Shown piece after piece: positions 24,993 to 32,099 of a stretch of DNA of 32,099 nucleotides. The DNA is taken from the NCBI GenBank assembly GCA_020726285.1, contig DYSW01000017.1:1-32099 (forward strand), written 5' to 3'. How positions within the stretch are numbered: the stretch's first letter is position 1; each line of letters starts with the position of its first letter. The DNA is from Melioribacter roseus (lineage in GTDB: Bacteria > Bacteroidota > Ignavibacteria > Ignavibacteriales > Melioribacteraceae). A model generated the notes under the pieces. The model was not told the DNA's origin and ran no database searches. It saw only the letters and a list, made by a program, of their open reading frames with translations. The translations under genes were made by a program, and so were the position numbers.

Positions 24993-26777
24993 TTAAAATA
25001 TTCCAAAAACTCCGTTCGGAGTGTAATTCAAAAATCTTAACCAAGTTTCACTCCAAATTATTATCATTAACCAGCTTACAAACAACATTACAATTCCAAA
25101 TTTGAAAGTATCCGACCAACTGTAATGATCTGTTACATACAATAAAGCCGCGGGTTTGCTGTTGAAAGGAAGAGCGTAAACGTGTTCAATTAAAAGCGCA
25201 ACAGGAAATGCCAAACTTAGAATTGGGAAGCCAAATCGTTGTGCAATTCCGATAGAAATTGGGATGAAAATTAGAGTTCTCATTGTTTTTGATTGAAAGA
25301 AAAGTGAACTGAAAATCATTCCAGCAGTTAAAATTAAAAACAAAATTGTAAATGATGTTCCGCTACCAAATCCAAGATAATCAAAAAATGCATTTACACT
25401 AATAGATGCTAAATCTGTCGAACTCAATCCTTCGCCCAAAGTATAGGCGCCTGCAGAAAATAAAAGCAAATGCCAAGGAATATCGACATTATTCCATTTT
25501 AGAATACCAACTTTGGGTAAAAGCGATACAATTGTTCCAACAAAAACAACTGCGGTTTTACTTGTTCCGTGGTATTTATCTGTTGCCCACAAAAAAAGTA
25601 CCGCAAGAAAAATTATAATTGCTCGAACTTCCTCACCCGTAATTTTTCCCATTTTGTGTAATTCTTCTTTTAATCTTTCTATTCCGCCTGAAATTTGTGG
25701 GATTTGCTCTTCCTTCGGAATTCTAAAAATTAATTTTGTGCCAATCAAATAGCCTAAAAATAATAAAATGATTGAAAGTGGAAACGCGGCAATCATCCAG
25801 TCAGAATAGAAAAAATCTTCGGAGTTAATTGCTCCAGCAATTAATGCACCAGCAAGTAAATTTGCTCCAGAACCTGTAATAAATCCGCTTGCCGAAACGT
25901 TAATTTGAAATAGATTTTGTAGAATCAAATTTCTTCCGAAATTGTTTCTTCTCGTTCCGCCAGTTGCTCCATAAGTTGCTGCAATTACCATCATAATAGG
26001 TAAAAGAATTGCAGCTTTTGCCGTTGTAGCAGAAATAAATGCCGAAAGTACGACATTTATTATCATAAACGAAAAAAGAACCAAAGTTGAATTTTTACCA
26101 AATTTTACAATTAACCAGAGAGCAAATCTTTTGGCGACTTGCGTTTTTACAAGCATACTTGCAAGTACGAACGATAAAATATTTAACCACATTACTTGAT
26201 GACCAAGTTGGGAATACGCATCTTTTTCGCCCAAAACATTGGTTAAAACAAGCGACACAATCAGAATTAACGATGTTAAATAACTCGGAATTGCTTCAGT
26301 TACCCACAAAATTAGTGAAGCAAGAAAAATAGCCAGCATAAAAGCATTCTTTTTAGAAAAGGAAGAACTTTCCATTTTTTGCCAGACTGTTTTCTCGTTT
26401 TCAGATAATTGTAATTTTTCTATTGATTTTATTTTCCCTTTTTCAATTTTGGTAGATAACCGCGAATAAACCGTCTGTAACGAATCGGGAATTTGACTTT
26501 GGGAATTGTAAAGGATAACTTTCTGAGGATTTTCATATTCCGATTTTGCTTTTTCACTCAACAAATTAGGATTAATATTTGTCAGAAATGGTAATTCCAA
26601 TACAAACGCAAAAAGAATAAAAACAACAACTGCAAGAAAAACACCCCAAATTGACATCAACTTTTCAACTTTAGTTTGCTCTCGCAAAGGTAATTTTTCT
26701 ACTTTGTAATTATTCAAATCTAGTAGATCAAAATTATTTGTGGGTTGTGTCTTTTCTTCTATCACTTTTTCCATCAA
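24993..26777 (-). CDS. SLC13/DASS-type anion transporter
   Basis: A 594-residue inner-membrane protein of the divalent anion:sodium symporter family (substrates in relatives: dicarboxylates, sulfate, phosphate). The first TM (about 40-65) is followed by a ~75-residue charged periplasmic insert, then about 11 TMs. Landmarks are WVTEAIPSYLTSLI, SATTAKAAILLPIM (in place of the usual SNTAxTA), TGSGANLLAGALI, and FQSKTMRTLIFIPIS (second SNT-like motif). Both SNT motifs are altered, so substrate and ion coupling may differ. It ends 21 bp before the OprP-like gene and starts four bases after the two-TM protein gene. Confidence 0.9.
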   Translation of the reverse strand: MMEKVIEEKTQPTNNFDLLDLNNYKVEKLPLREQTKVEKLMSIWGVFLAVVVFILFAFVLELPFLTNINPNLLSEKAKSEYENPQKVILYNSQSQIPDSLQTVYSRLSTKIEKGKIKSIEKLQLSENEKTVWQKMESSSFSKKNAFMLAIFLASLILWVTEAIPSYLTSLILIVSLVLTNVLGEKDAYSQLGHQVMWLNILSFVLASMLVKTQVAKRFALWLIVKFGKNSTLVLFSFMIINVVLSAFISATTAKAAILLPIMMVIAATYGATGGTRRNNFGRNLILQNLFQINVSASGFITGSGANLLAGALIAGAINSEDFFYSDWMIAAFPLSIILLFLGYLIGTKLIFRIPKEEQIPQISGGIERLKEELHKMGKITGEEVRAIIIFLAVLFLWATDKYHGTSKTAVVFVGTIVSLLPKVGILKWNNVDIPWHLLLFSAGAYTLGEGLSSTDLASISVNAFFDYLGFGSGTSFTILFLILTAGMIFSSLFFQSKTMRTLIFIPISIGIAQRFGFPILSLAFPVALLIEHVYALPFNSKPAALLYVTDHYSWSDTFKFGIVMLFVSWLMIIIWSETWLRFLNYTPNGVFGIF

Positions 26778-26781
26778 TTTA

Positions 26782-28257
26782 TTAATAAATTTCTGTCCAA
26801 ACAGATTCTAATCGTTTAATTCCATTTCTATTTAAGATAAATCTATAATGACTAATTGTAGTTTCTTCGGCACTAATATATTTAATTACTAAATTCATAT
26901 TATAAACTCGTTTGCCAATTGTTGTGGCAAAACCGTTTTCAGTAAGTGCCGAAATTGGAATGCGTGGATTATCCATTTTGGAAAGTAATCGATTAACATC
27001 GAATCTAAAAATATTTGTAATTGCATCAGATTTATAATCTTTTATTGCTTTTTTGTATTCAGTGGGAAGTAATAATGTTTTTGTTTTATATCTGATTATT
27101 TTTTCTCTTGAAAACTTATTGTAAAATTCTTTGGCTCTATATTTATAATGAATTTCAAAAATTCGCTTTGGAATTTCTTCGTTCGATACAAAATCAAAAT
27201 CCTCGAAAAATTTGCCGATTTTCACCTTTTCGTCAGTGTAAAGTCGAATTCTATAATCATAAAAATCTTTTAAAAATCTTGAAGAAAGAAATTCCTTACT
27301 CATTTCTTTCATTCTATCTTTAAGAATGTAGCTTAAAACAAGCACAAACAACAGTTGAATTGTTAAGTTGCCATAAACAGCTTGATATAAAAACGCAACA
27401 GTAGTAGCAAAAAGCATTGCAAGTCCCGCCGCCATTCCAAACATAAATTGTTCAACCCACTTTGTGTTTTTTTCTTGATTTGTATCAATATGCAAAACCG
27501 AAGCAAAGTATTTTTTTAAGATATTAAAGCGAGTTAAAAACTCTTCGTTGTCAGAATCCACACTTGGAATTGAATGATATTCTTGTGCAATTCTGTAATC
27601 AGTTTCGTTTCTCAAAAATGTTAATAATTCTTCTTTCAGATGATTTAATTCAGATTTTTTGGCTTCATTGAGAAAGTTTAGAATTTTGAACAAATGCCTT
27701 TCTGTTAACAAACTTAAAAATTCATCTGAAAATGAAAAAACAGTTGAGTATTCATTTGAAATTTTTGGAATATCTACAATTTTATGAAGTGAGCGAAATT
27801 CCTTTTGAATTTTATGAATGCTACTCAATTCCGAATTTATCATATTCTGCATTTCGTTTACAGATTCACTTTTCATAATATTTTTTGCTGATTCTCGTAA
27901 TGCCGAGCCTAAAATATCTACAAAAATCTTGTTATGGAATTCGTAATCCGCAAAATTCTGTTTATTTGGGGCTTTTGCCAAAATCTGATATGAATTCTTC
28001 AATCGTATAAAAGGCGAAGTTTTACCATTCCAAATTTCTGACAAAGTATAAACTGGCGTTTTAAATCGAATATAATTTTGAATAGAATCATAAAAATTAA
28101 CTTTTCTAAAAGTATGCCGATTAATTCCTAATGAAGGAGGAAGAAAAATGTAAGTTTCTACTTCGTACTTTGCATTCTGATTATTCTTGTTGAATTTATA
28201 TTCAAGTTTTATTTCAAACTGAGTTTTATTATGAATTTTTACTGCTTCATCAATCAT
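26782..28257 (-). CDS. Unrecognised two-TM protein in the CYTH cluster
   Basis: I do not recognise the family. The start chosen is ATG at 28257 (491 residues); a TTG at 28275 would overlap the CYTH gene by ten bases. About 265 soluble residues come first: a beta-rich start (FEIKLEYKFNK, YEVETYIFLPPSLGINR) and then a helical section. Two TM helices follow at about 274-294 and 298-312 (GMAAGLAMLFATTVAFLYQ, TIQLLFVLVLSYIL), then ~180 soluble residues rich in Lys/Arg and Tyr, with a final beta-rich part (YNMNLVIKYISAEETTISHY). No signal peptide, so both soluble parts are probably cytoplasmic. It is packed between the CYTH gene and the SLC13 gene. Confidence 0.8.
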   Translation of the reverse strand: MIDEAVKIHNKTQFEIKLEYKFNKNNQNAKYEVETYIFLPPSLGINRHTFRKVNFYDSIQNYIRFKTPVYTLSEIWNGKTSPFIRLKNSYQILAKAPNKQNFADYEFHNKIFVDILGSALRESAKNIMKSESVNEMQNMINSELSSIHKIQKEFRSLHKIVDIPKISNEYSTVFSFSDEFLSLLTERHLFKILNFLNEAKKSELNHLKEELLTFLRNETDYRIAQEYHSIPSVDSDNEEFLTRFNILKKYFASVLHIDTNQEKNTKWVEQFMFGMAAGLAMLFATTVAFLYQAVYGNLTIQLLFVLVLSYILKDRMKEMSKEFLSSRFLKDFYDYRIRLYTDEKVKIGKFFEDFDFVSNEEIPKRIFEIHYKYRAKEFYNKFSREKIIRYKTKTLLLPTEYKKAIKDYKSDAITNIFRFDVNRLLSKMDNPRIPISALTENGFATTIGKRVYNMNLVIKYISAEETTISHYRFILNRNGIKRLESVWTEIY

Positions 28258-28265
28258 TTCTGAAA

Positions 28266-28736
28266 CTACTTCCAATATTTAAATGGATTTTTCATTAGCA
28301 TTGAATTATAATAATTGACATTTCCTGTAACTTCTTCACCAAGCCAATTTGGTCTTAAAAAATTTTCATTTTCGTCAGAAAGTTCAACTTCAGCAACAAT
28401 CAAACCTTCGTTTTCACCATAAAATTCATCAACCTCAAAAGTGTGATTTTCTGATTTCACAAGAAAACGAGTTTTGTCAATTACTCCCGCTTCGCAAATC
28501 TGAAGCAATTCATTAGCTTCTTCAACTGGAATTTCCTTTTCCCATTCATATCGCGAAGCACCAGCGGAATTGCCAATTCCTTTGATTGTGATAAAACCTT
28601 TTTCTCCCTTTATGCGAACACGAACAGTTCTTTCGGGAACAGAAGAAAGATAACCTTGTGTTATTCTTGTTGATTTACTTGCCAAATGTTTAAAATCATC
28701 TTTAACCAAAAACTTCCTTTCAATTTCTTGTGCCAT
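28266..28736 (-). CDS. CYTH-domain protein (triphosphate tunnel metalloenzyme)
   Basis: A 156-residue cytoplasmic protein that is one CYTH domain. The ExExK signature is at E4-I-E6-R-K8, followed by RITQGYL, RTVRVRIKGEKGFITIKG, RYEWEKEIP, DKTRFLV, FEVDEFYGENEGLIVAEVEL and WLGEEVTGN: the usual alternating charged residues that line the tunnel. Bacterial relatives hydrolyse inorganic tripolyphosphate or other triphosphates, or (class IV) make cAMP. The short form here is most like the tripolyphosphatase group. GGAG with a seven-base spacer precedes the ATG. It follows the divergent CYTH-like gene by 20 bp. Confidence 0.93.
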   Translation of the reverse strand: MAQEIERKFLVKDDFKHLASKSTRITQGYLSSVPERTVRVRIKGEKGFITIKGIGNSAGASRYEWEKEIPVEEANELLQICEAGVIDKTRFLVKSENHTFEVDEFYGENEGLIVAEVELSDENENFLRPNWLGEEVTGNVNYYNSMLMKNPFKYWK

Positions 28737-28756
28737 TTTTTCTCCAAAATAATAAT

Positions 28757-29401
28757 TTACAATGTTTCGTTAGCCAATGGTTTGTTTATCCAACCAATTA
28801 CACGCTTAATTGCTTGCAAATAGTTGATATTCTCAAATTTATCCATTCCCGTTTCTTGCATTGTTTTAAGAATATCTTCGGTTTCAGTCGATTCTGAATT
28901 AATAGAATATACTCGTGCTCCATTTATCAAAACTTCGGCAAATTCGCAAATTGTATTGTTTACCATATAACCGAAACGAAGTTTTGAAACGCGTATTGCG
29001 GCTAAATTGTTGTTAGATTTTACAATTTCCATAAATTCTTCGTAAGTGTAAAATTCCTTATTCAATTCTGGTATTTCAACCATAAAAGCTGGAAAAACTT
29101 CATTAATTAGAATTTCTTTTGATATCGGAAATTCACCTTTCATTAACGGGTTCCACTGTTCGAGTCCATCTTTTTCCTGAACGAATGTTTTAATATCCAT
29201 TTTTCCATTTCGAATTTTTGTATTGTTAATATCATTTGTTCGCGAAAGAATATAAATTTCCTCCGATTGTCTTTCCCACACTTTTTCGGGAACAGGCATC
29301 GATAATCTTGCTAATAAAAAATGAACATCTTCAAAATCCTGACCAAAAGACCTAAACTCAAAACGAGGTTTTGATTGTTTGCCAATTTCTAACTCTGACA
29401 T
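28757..29401 (-). CDS. Divergent CYTH-like protein
   Basis: A 214-residue cytoplasmic protein, the first gene of the cluster, with GGAG at 29407-29410. It is not a confident member of any family, but its outline follows a CYTH domain. There is an FEFR strand at 14-17 where ExExK would be. K62, R64, K67 and K71 alternate in KIRNGKMDIK. R137, K140 and R142 precede a strand pair with CEFAEVLINGARVYSINSES (152-171), like the acidic strands of CYTH. ExExK itself is degenerate, so the metal site may be lost. It could be a partner or regulator of the canonical CYTH protein next door. This is an inference from spacing of charged residues. Confidence 0.7.
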   Translation of the reverse strand: MSELEIGKQSKPRFEFRSFGQDFEDVHFLLARLSMPVPEKVWERQSEEIYILSRTNDINNTKIRNGKMDIKTFVQEKDGLEQWNPLMKGEFPISKEILINEVFPAFMVEIPELNKEFYTYEEFMEIVKSNNNLAAIRVSKLRFGYMVNNTICEFAEVLINGARVYSINSESTETEDILKTMQETGMDKFENINYLQAIKRVIGWINKPLANETL

Positions 29402-29575
29402 TGTTTCTCCATTTCTTGTAAATTTTGTAAAATTTTAGTTGAAAGTTACAAAAAAAAACAAGTACAATTTTGAAAAATAGTAACAACGAACAGTTTAGAA
29501 ATTATTATTACTTCATTCAAAATTTGTCAACCTTTTTCAAGGCGATACAATTAACAATTTATTGGAAATTCTTCT

Positions 29576-29583
29576 TATTTTTG
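29576..29583 (+). promoter_or_regulatory. TAnnTTTG box before the LptF/LptG pair
   Basis: TATTTTTG fits the Bacteroidota -7 consensus TAnnTTTG and lies about 25 bases before the start at 29608. No convincing TTTG -33 box is found at the proper distance, so it is only a candidate. The rest of the 206-bp divergent gap (29402-29607) shows no other structure. Confidence 0.25.
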
Positions 29584-29607
29584 CAACTCAAAAAGCGGTT
29601 ACAATAG

Positions 29608-30951
29608 TTGATAATTTATAGATACATTTTACTCAATCATTTTTTTCCATTTCTCTTTTCTATGTTAACTCTGATTGGCATTTTTCTTTTGAATTTTATG
29701 ATGAAATTTGCTGACAGACTAATTGGGAAGGGAATTCCCGTCTTAACAATATTAGAGTTAATTGTTTATAATTTAGCGTGGATGTTGGTCCTTATAATTC
29801 CAATGGCGGTTTTGGTTGCAACTATAATGGCTTTTGGAAATATGGCACAAGAAAACGAGATAGCAATTCTGAAAGCGAGTGGAGTAAGTCTTTATAGAAC
29901 CATGCTCCCGCCATTTTTGGCAAGTATTTTTCTCGCAATATTTTTGGTTTGGTTCAATAATTATGTTTACCCAAATGCAAACCACGCAGCACGCATTTTG
30001 ATGTATGATATTTCACGCACAAAACCCGCAGTTTCACTTGTTCCAGGTGTAATTTCAGATGAAATTCCAAATTACTCTATTCTTGCAAGAAAAATTGATA
30101 ATCGCTCGAATAAACTATATAAACTTACAATTTATGATAAAAGCGATTTTGATAGAATGACGATTATTACGGCGCGCGAAGGAAAAATCTATTTTAATAA
30201 AAGTCAGTCGAAATTATTCTTAGATTTATATAATGGCGAAATACACATCAGCTCTACTTCATCTAACAAAGATTACAGAAAACTTACATTTACGCGTCAC
30301 AAAGTTTCTTTACCCGCCGATCAATTTTCACTTCGACAAACAACAGATTTAACTCGTGGCGATAGAGAACTTGGGGCTTTCGAAATGCAAATGATTGTAG
30401 ATAGTTTACAAAAATTGAACATAAAACACCACAGAGAAATTGATGAACTTGCAAAGACAAAACTGCTAAATGTAAAGCGAAATTCCAGAATAAACAGCAA
30501 GGATAAATTTAGAATTTTGATGGCGGCAACAGATAATTTGAATGTTGCTAAAAGCTATTTTCGTACTTATTTTCTTAGATTAGAAGCAAATCAACAAAGG
30601 ATAAATCGTTACGAAGTAGAAATTCATAAAAAATATGCAATTCCAATTGCAAGTATAATTTTTATTTTGATCGGTGCTCCGCTCGGAACAATGTTACGAA
30701 AAGGCGGATATGGAGTTGCTGCTGGAGTTAGTTTACTTTTCTTTTTAATTTATTGGGCGTTTTTAATTGGTGGCGAAAAACTTGCTGATCGTAGTTTGTT
30801 TTCGCCTTTGCTTGGCATTTGGTCAGCAAATATCGTTTTAGGAATTTTTGGAATTTACTTAACAAGAAAAAGTGCAAAAGAGCGAATTTCACTCGATTTT
30901 TCATTTGCAATAAATTTGTTCAGAAGAAAGAGAAAAGATGAAAATAGTTGA
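29608..30951 (+). CDS. LptF/LptG-family permease (YjgP/YjgQ)
   Basis: A 447-residue inner-membrane subunit of the LptB2FG lipopolysaccharide exporter, which pulls LPS from the inner membrane toward the LptA bridge. There are three N-terminal TMs, with the coupling segment FGNMAQENEIAILKASGVSL (about 72-91), then a periplasmic beta-jellyroll (about 125-340), then three C-terminal TMs with PIASIIFILIGAPLGTMLRKGG. The start is TTG at 29608. It overlaps the next gene by 14 bp. Which of the two corresponds to LptF cannot be decided here. Confidence 0.93.
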   Translation: MIIYRYILLNHFFPFLFSMLTLIGIFLLNFMMKFADRLIGKGIPVLTILELIVYNLAWMLVLIIPMAVLVATIMAFGNMAQENEIAILKASGVSLYRTMLPPFLASIFLAIFLVWFNNYVYPNANHAARILMYDISRTKPAVSLVPGVISDEIPNYSILARKIDNRSNKLYKLTIYDKSDFDRMTIITAREGKIYFNKSQSKLFLDLYNGEIHISSTSSNKDYRKLTFTRHKVSLPADQFSLRQTTDLTRGDRELGAFEMQMIVDSLQKLNIKHHREIDELAKTKLLNVKRNSRINSKDKFRILMAATDNLNVAKSYFRTYFLRLEANQQRINRYEVEIHKKYAIPIASIIFILIGAPLGTMLRKGGYGVAAGVSLLFFLIYWAFLIGGEKLADRSLFSPLLGIWSANIVLGIFGIYLTRKSAKERISLDFSFAINLFRRKRKDENS

Positions 30952-32023
30952 TAAATATATAATCAAACAATTTCTTCTAACAACAATTTTTGGATTAATT
31001 GCGTTCATTTTTATTTTCATTATAATTGATTTGATGGAAAAATTGGATAATTTTATTGATAATTCCGCCAATATTGAGATTGTAATAAAATACTACATTT
31101 CTTTTACACCAGAAATTATTAGATTAATGATTCCAGTAGCCGTATTGCTTTCTGCGTTGTTCACCGTCGGCAAAATGTCGAATCAAAGTGAAACTACGGT
31201 AATTAAAGCTAGTGGAATTAGCTTTATACGATTTTCCCAACCGTTTTTACTTGCAACAATTGTTATAAGTATTTTCGCACTAATTTTTGGCGGATATGTA
31301 GTTCCCAAAGCAAATAAATCAAGAATAGCAATTGAAAAGCAATTTCTGAATATGTCGCAAAATCGCTCGAATGCAAATATTTTCTTCCAAGATTCACCAA
31401 CAAGAATTGTAACGATGCGATTCTATGATTCCGATTCCAAAATTATACATTTTGTTAGCATTCAAGAATTTAGCAAACAAAACATTGCAAGATTAAGTTA
31501 CAGATTCGATGCAAAAAAAATGATTTACGACAGCACAAAATCTACTTGGGTTTTATTAAATGGAGTTTTTAGGGCTTTTAGAGTTGGAACAGATACAAGT
31601 TTTACCTTTAATGAATATAAAATAAAAAAATTCAACTTTAATTTGGATGATATTTTACGCAAACAAAGGCGTCCCGAAGAGATGAATTTAACTGAACTTA
31701 GAGAAGAAGCAGATTTAACAATTAGCTCTGGAAACGACCCGACAAGATTGTTAATTGAATATTATTCTCGTTTTGCTTTTGCTTTTGCTGGGATTATTAC
31801 TTTACTTTTTGGTCTTCCGCTTTCAGTTAACAAAAGAAATTCTGGCGTGGCGCTACAAGTGGGAATCAATTTGCTAATTACTTTTACTTATCTCGTTTTA
31901 ATGCAAATTAGTCAAGCTTTTGGAAAAAATGGCGATTTGAATCCGTTTATAACAGCTTGGCTTGCAAATTTTGTTTTCTTGTTTTTGGCAATTATCAATA
32001 TTTATCGCACTCAAAAATCCTAA
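30938..32023 (+). CDS. Second LptF/LptG-family permease
   Basis: A 361-residue partner of the preceding gene: three TMs with the segment GKMSNQSETTVIKASGISFI (about 88-107), a periplasmic beta domain, and three C-terminal TMs starting FAFAFAGIITLLFGLPLSV. The length is usual for LptF/LptG proteins. The ATG lies inside the end of the previous gene (14-bp overlap), so the pair is surely co-expressed, as expected for the heterodimeric LPS exporter. LptB (the ATPase) is not in this window. Confidence 0.93.
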   Translation: MKIVDKYIIKQFLLTTIFGLIAFIFIFIIIDLMEKLDNFIDNSANIEIVIKYYISFTPEIIRLMIPVAVLLSALFTVGKMSNQSETTVIKASGISFIRFSQPFLLATIVISIFALIFGGYVVPKANKSRIAIEKQFLNMSQNRSNANIFFQDSPTRIVTMRFYDSDSKIIHFVSIQEFSKQNIARLSYRFDAKKMIYDSTKSTWVLLNGVFRAFRVGTDTSFTFNEYKIKKFNFNLDDILRKQRRPEEMNLTELREEADLTISSGNDPTRLLIEYYSRFAFAFAGIITLLFGLPLSVNKRNSGVALQVGINLLITFTYLVLMQISQAFGKNGDLNPFITAWLANFVFLFLAIINIYRTQKS

Positions 32024-32035
32024 TTTTTACAGAAT

Positions 32036-32099
32036 TCAATAATTTTTGTAAAAATATTCAACCAATTTTTCTTGTAAATAATTCACTTTGTCGGAATTT
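32036..32099 (-). CDS. Possible 3' end of a gene running in from the right
   Basis: On the minus strand a frame is open from the window edge to a TGA at 32036-32038 and reads NSDKVNYLQEKLVEYFYKNY, a plausible helical C-terminus. It would converge on the LptF/LptG pair with a 12-bp gap. Twenty open codons in AT-rich DNA are only weak support. Confidence 0.35.
   Translation of the reverse strand, partial: NSDKVNYLQEKLVEYFYKNY

Noticed and set aside
28258-28275. TTG start at 28275 for the two-TM protein
   Set aside because: It would overlap the CYTH gene by ten bases; an in-frame ATG at 28257 follows shortly and loses only six residues. It cannot be fully excluded.

Overview
The window is AT-rich, gene-dense DNA from a Gram-negative bacterium. 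It most resembles the Ignavibacteria/Chlorobi side of the Bacteroidota. The main evidence is the C-terminal sorting domain of the protein at 20745-21557: a YPNPFNPST motif, then an LG-E-LVN-Q-G-H pattern, and a final KKMVLIK. This is the type IX secretion (T9SS type A) tail as it usually looks in Ignavibacteria. Lipoproteins, an Omp85 barrel, LptF/LptG permeases, an OprP-like porin, a mitochondrial-type aconitase and a GSCFA protein fit the same group. The species is an inference.

Layout. 127-3536 (+): ClC-CBS channel and AmpG-like MFS permease. 3582-6577 (-): DUF4139 protein, rsmI and GSCFA hydrolase, fused end to end. 6672-12714 (+): YitT membrane protein, a decayed lipoprotein gene (7609-8015), a thioredoxin-like protein, then a promoter/leader-ORF/terminator module directly before a NIF3-family gene, followed by a zinc-ribbon coiled-coil protein, aconitase and a terminator. 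12782-15024 (-): PafA-like phosphatase and aat. 15105-16368 (+): HIRAN protein and EamA transporter. 16352-20657 (-): PfkB sugar kinase, TamA-like Omp85 protein, acyl-CoA thioesterase and lipoprotein, ending in a headless OxyR remnant. 20745-29401 (-): an eight-gene same-strand cluster. 29608-32023 (+): two LptF/LptG permeases.

The 20745-29401 cluster is the best candidate for an undescribed system. It encodes a degenerate CYTH-like protein, a canonical CYTH (triphosphate tunnel) protein, an unrecognised two-TM protein, an SLC13-type anion transporter and a phosphate-porin-like outer-membrane protein. These are followed by a double lamin-tail lipoprotein, a beta-propeller lipoprotein and a T9SS-secreted lamin-tail protein. 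All spacings are about 20 nt or less except one 140-bp gap, which holds a heptanucleotide repeat array and an inverted-repeat element. The parts point to uptake or processing of phosphate, polyphosphate or another polyanion across both membranes; this is inference. Within the cluster, 281 bp are duplicated with a single mismatch, so a recombination that joins two of the genes is possible.

No rRNA, tRNA, CRISPR array, insertion sequence or phage gene was seen.
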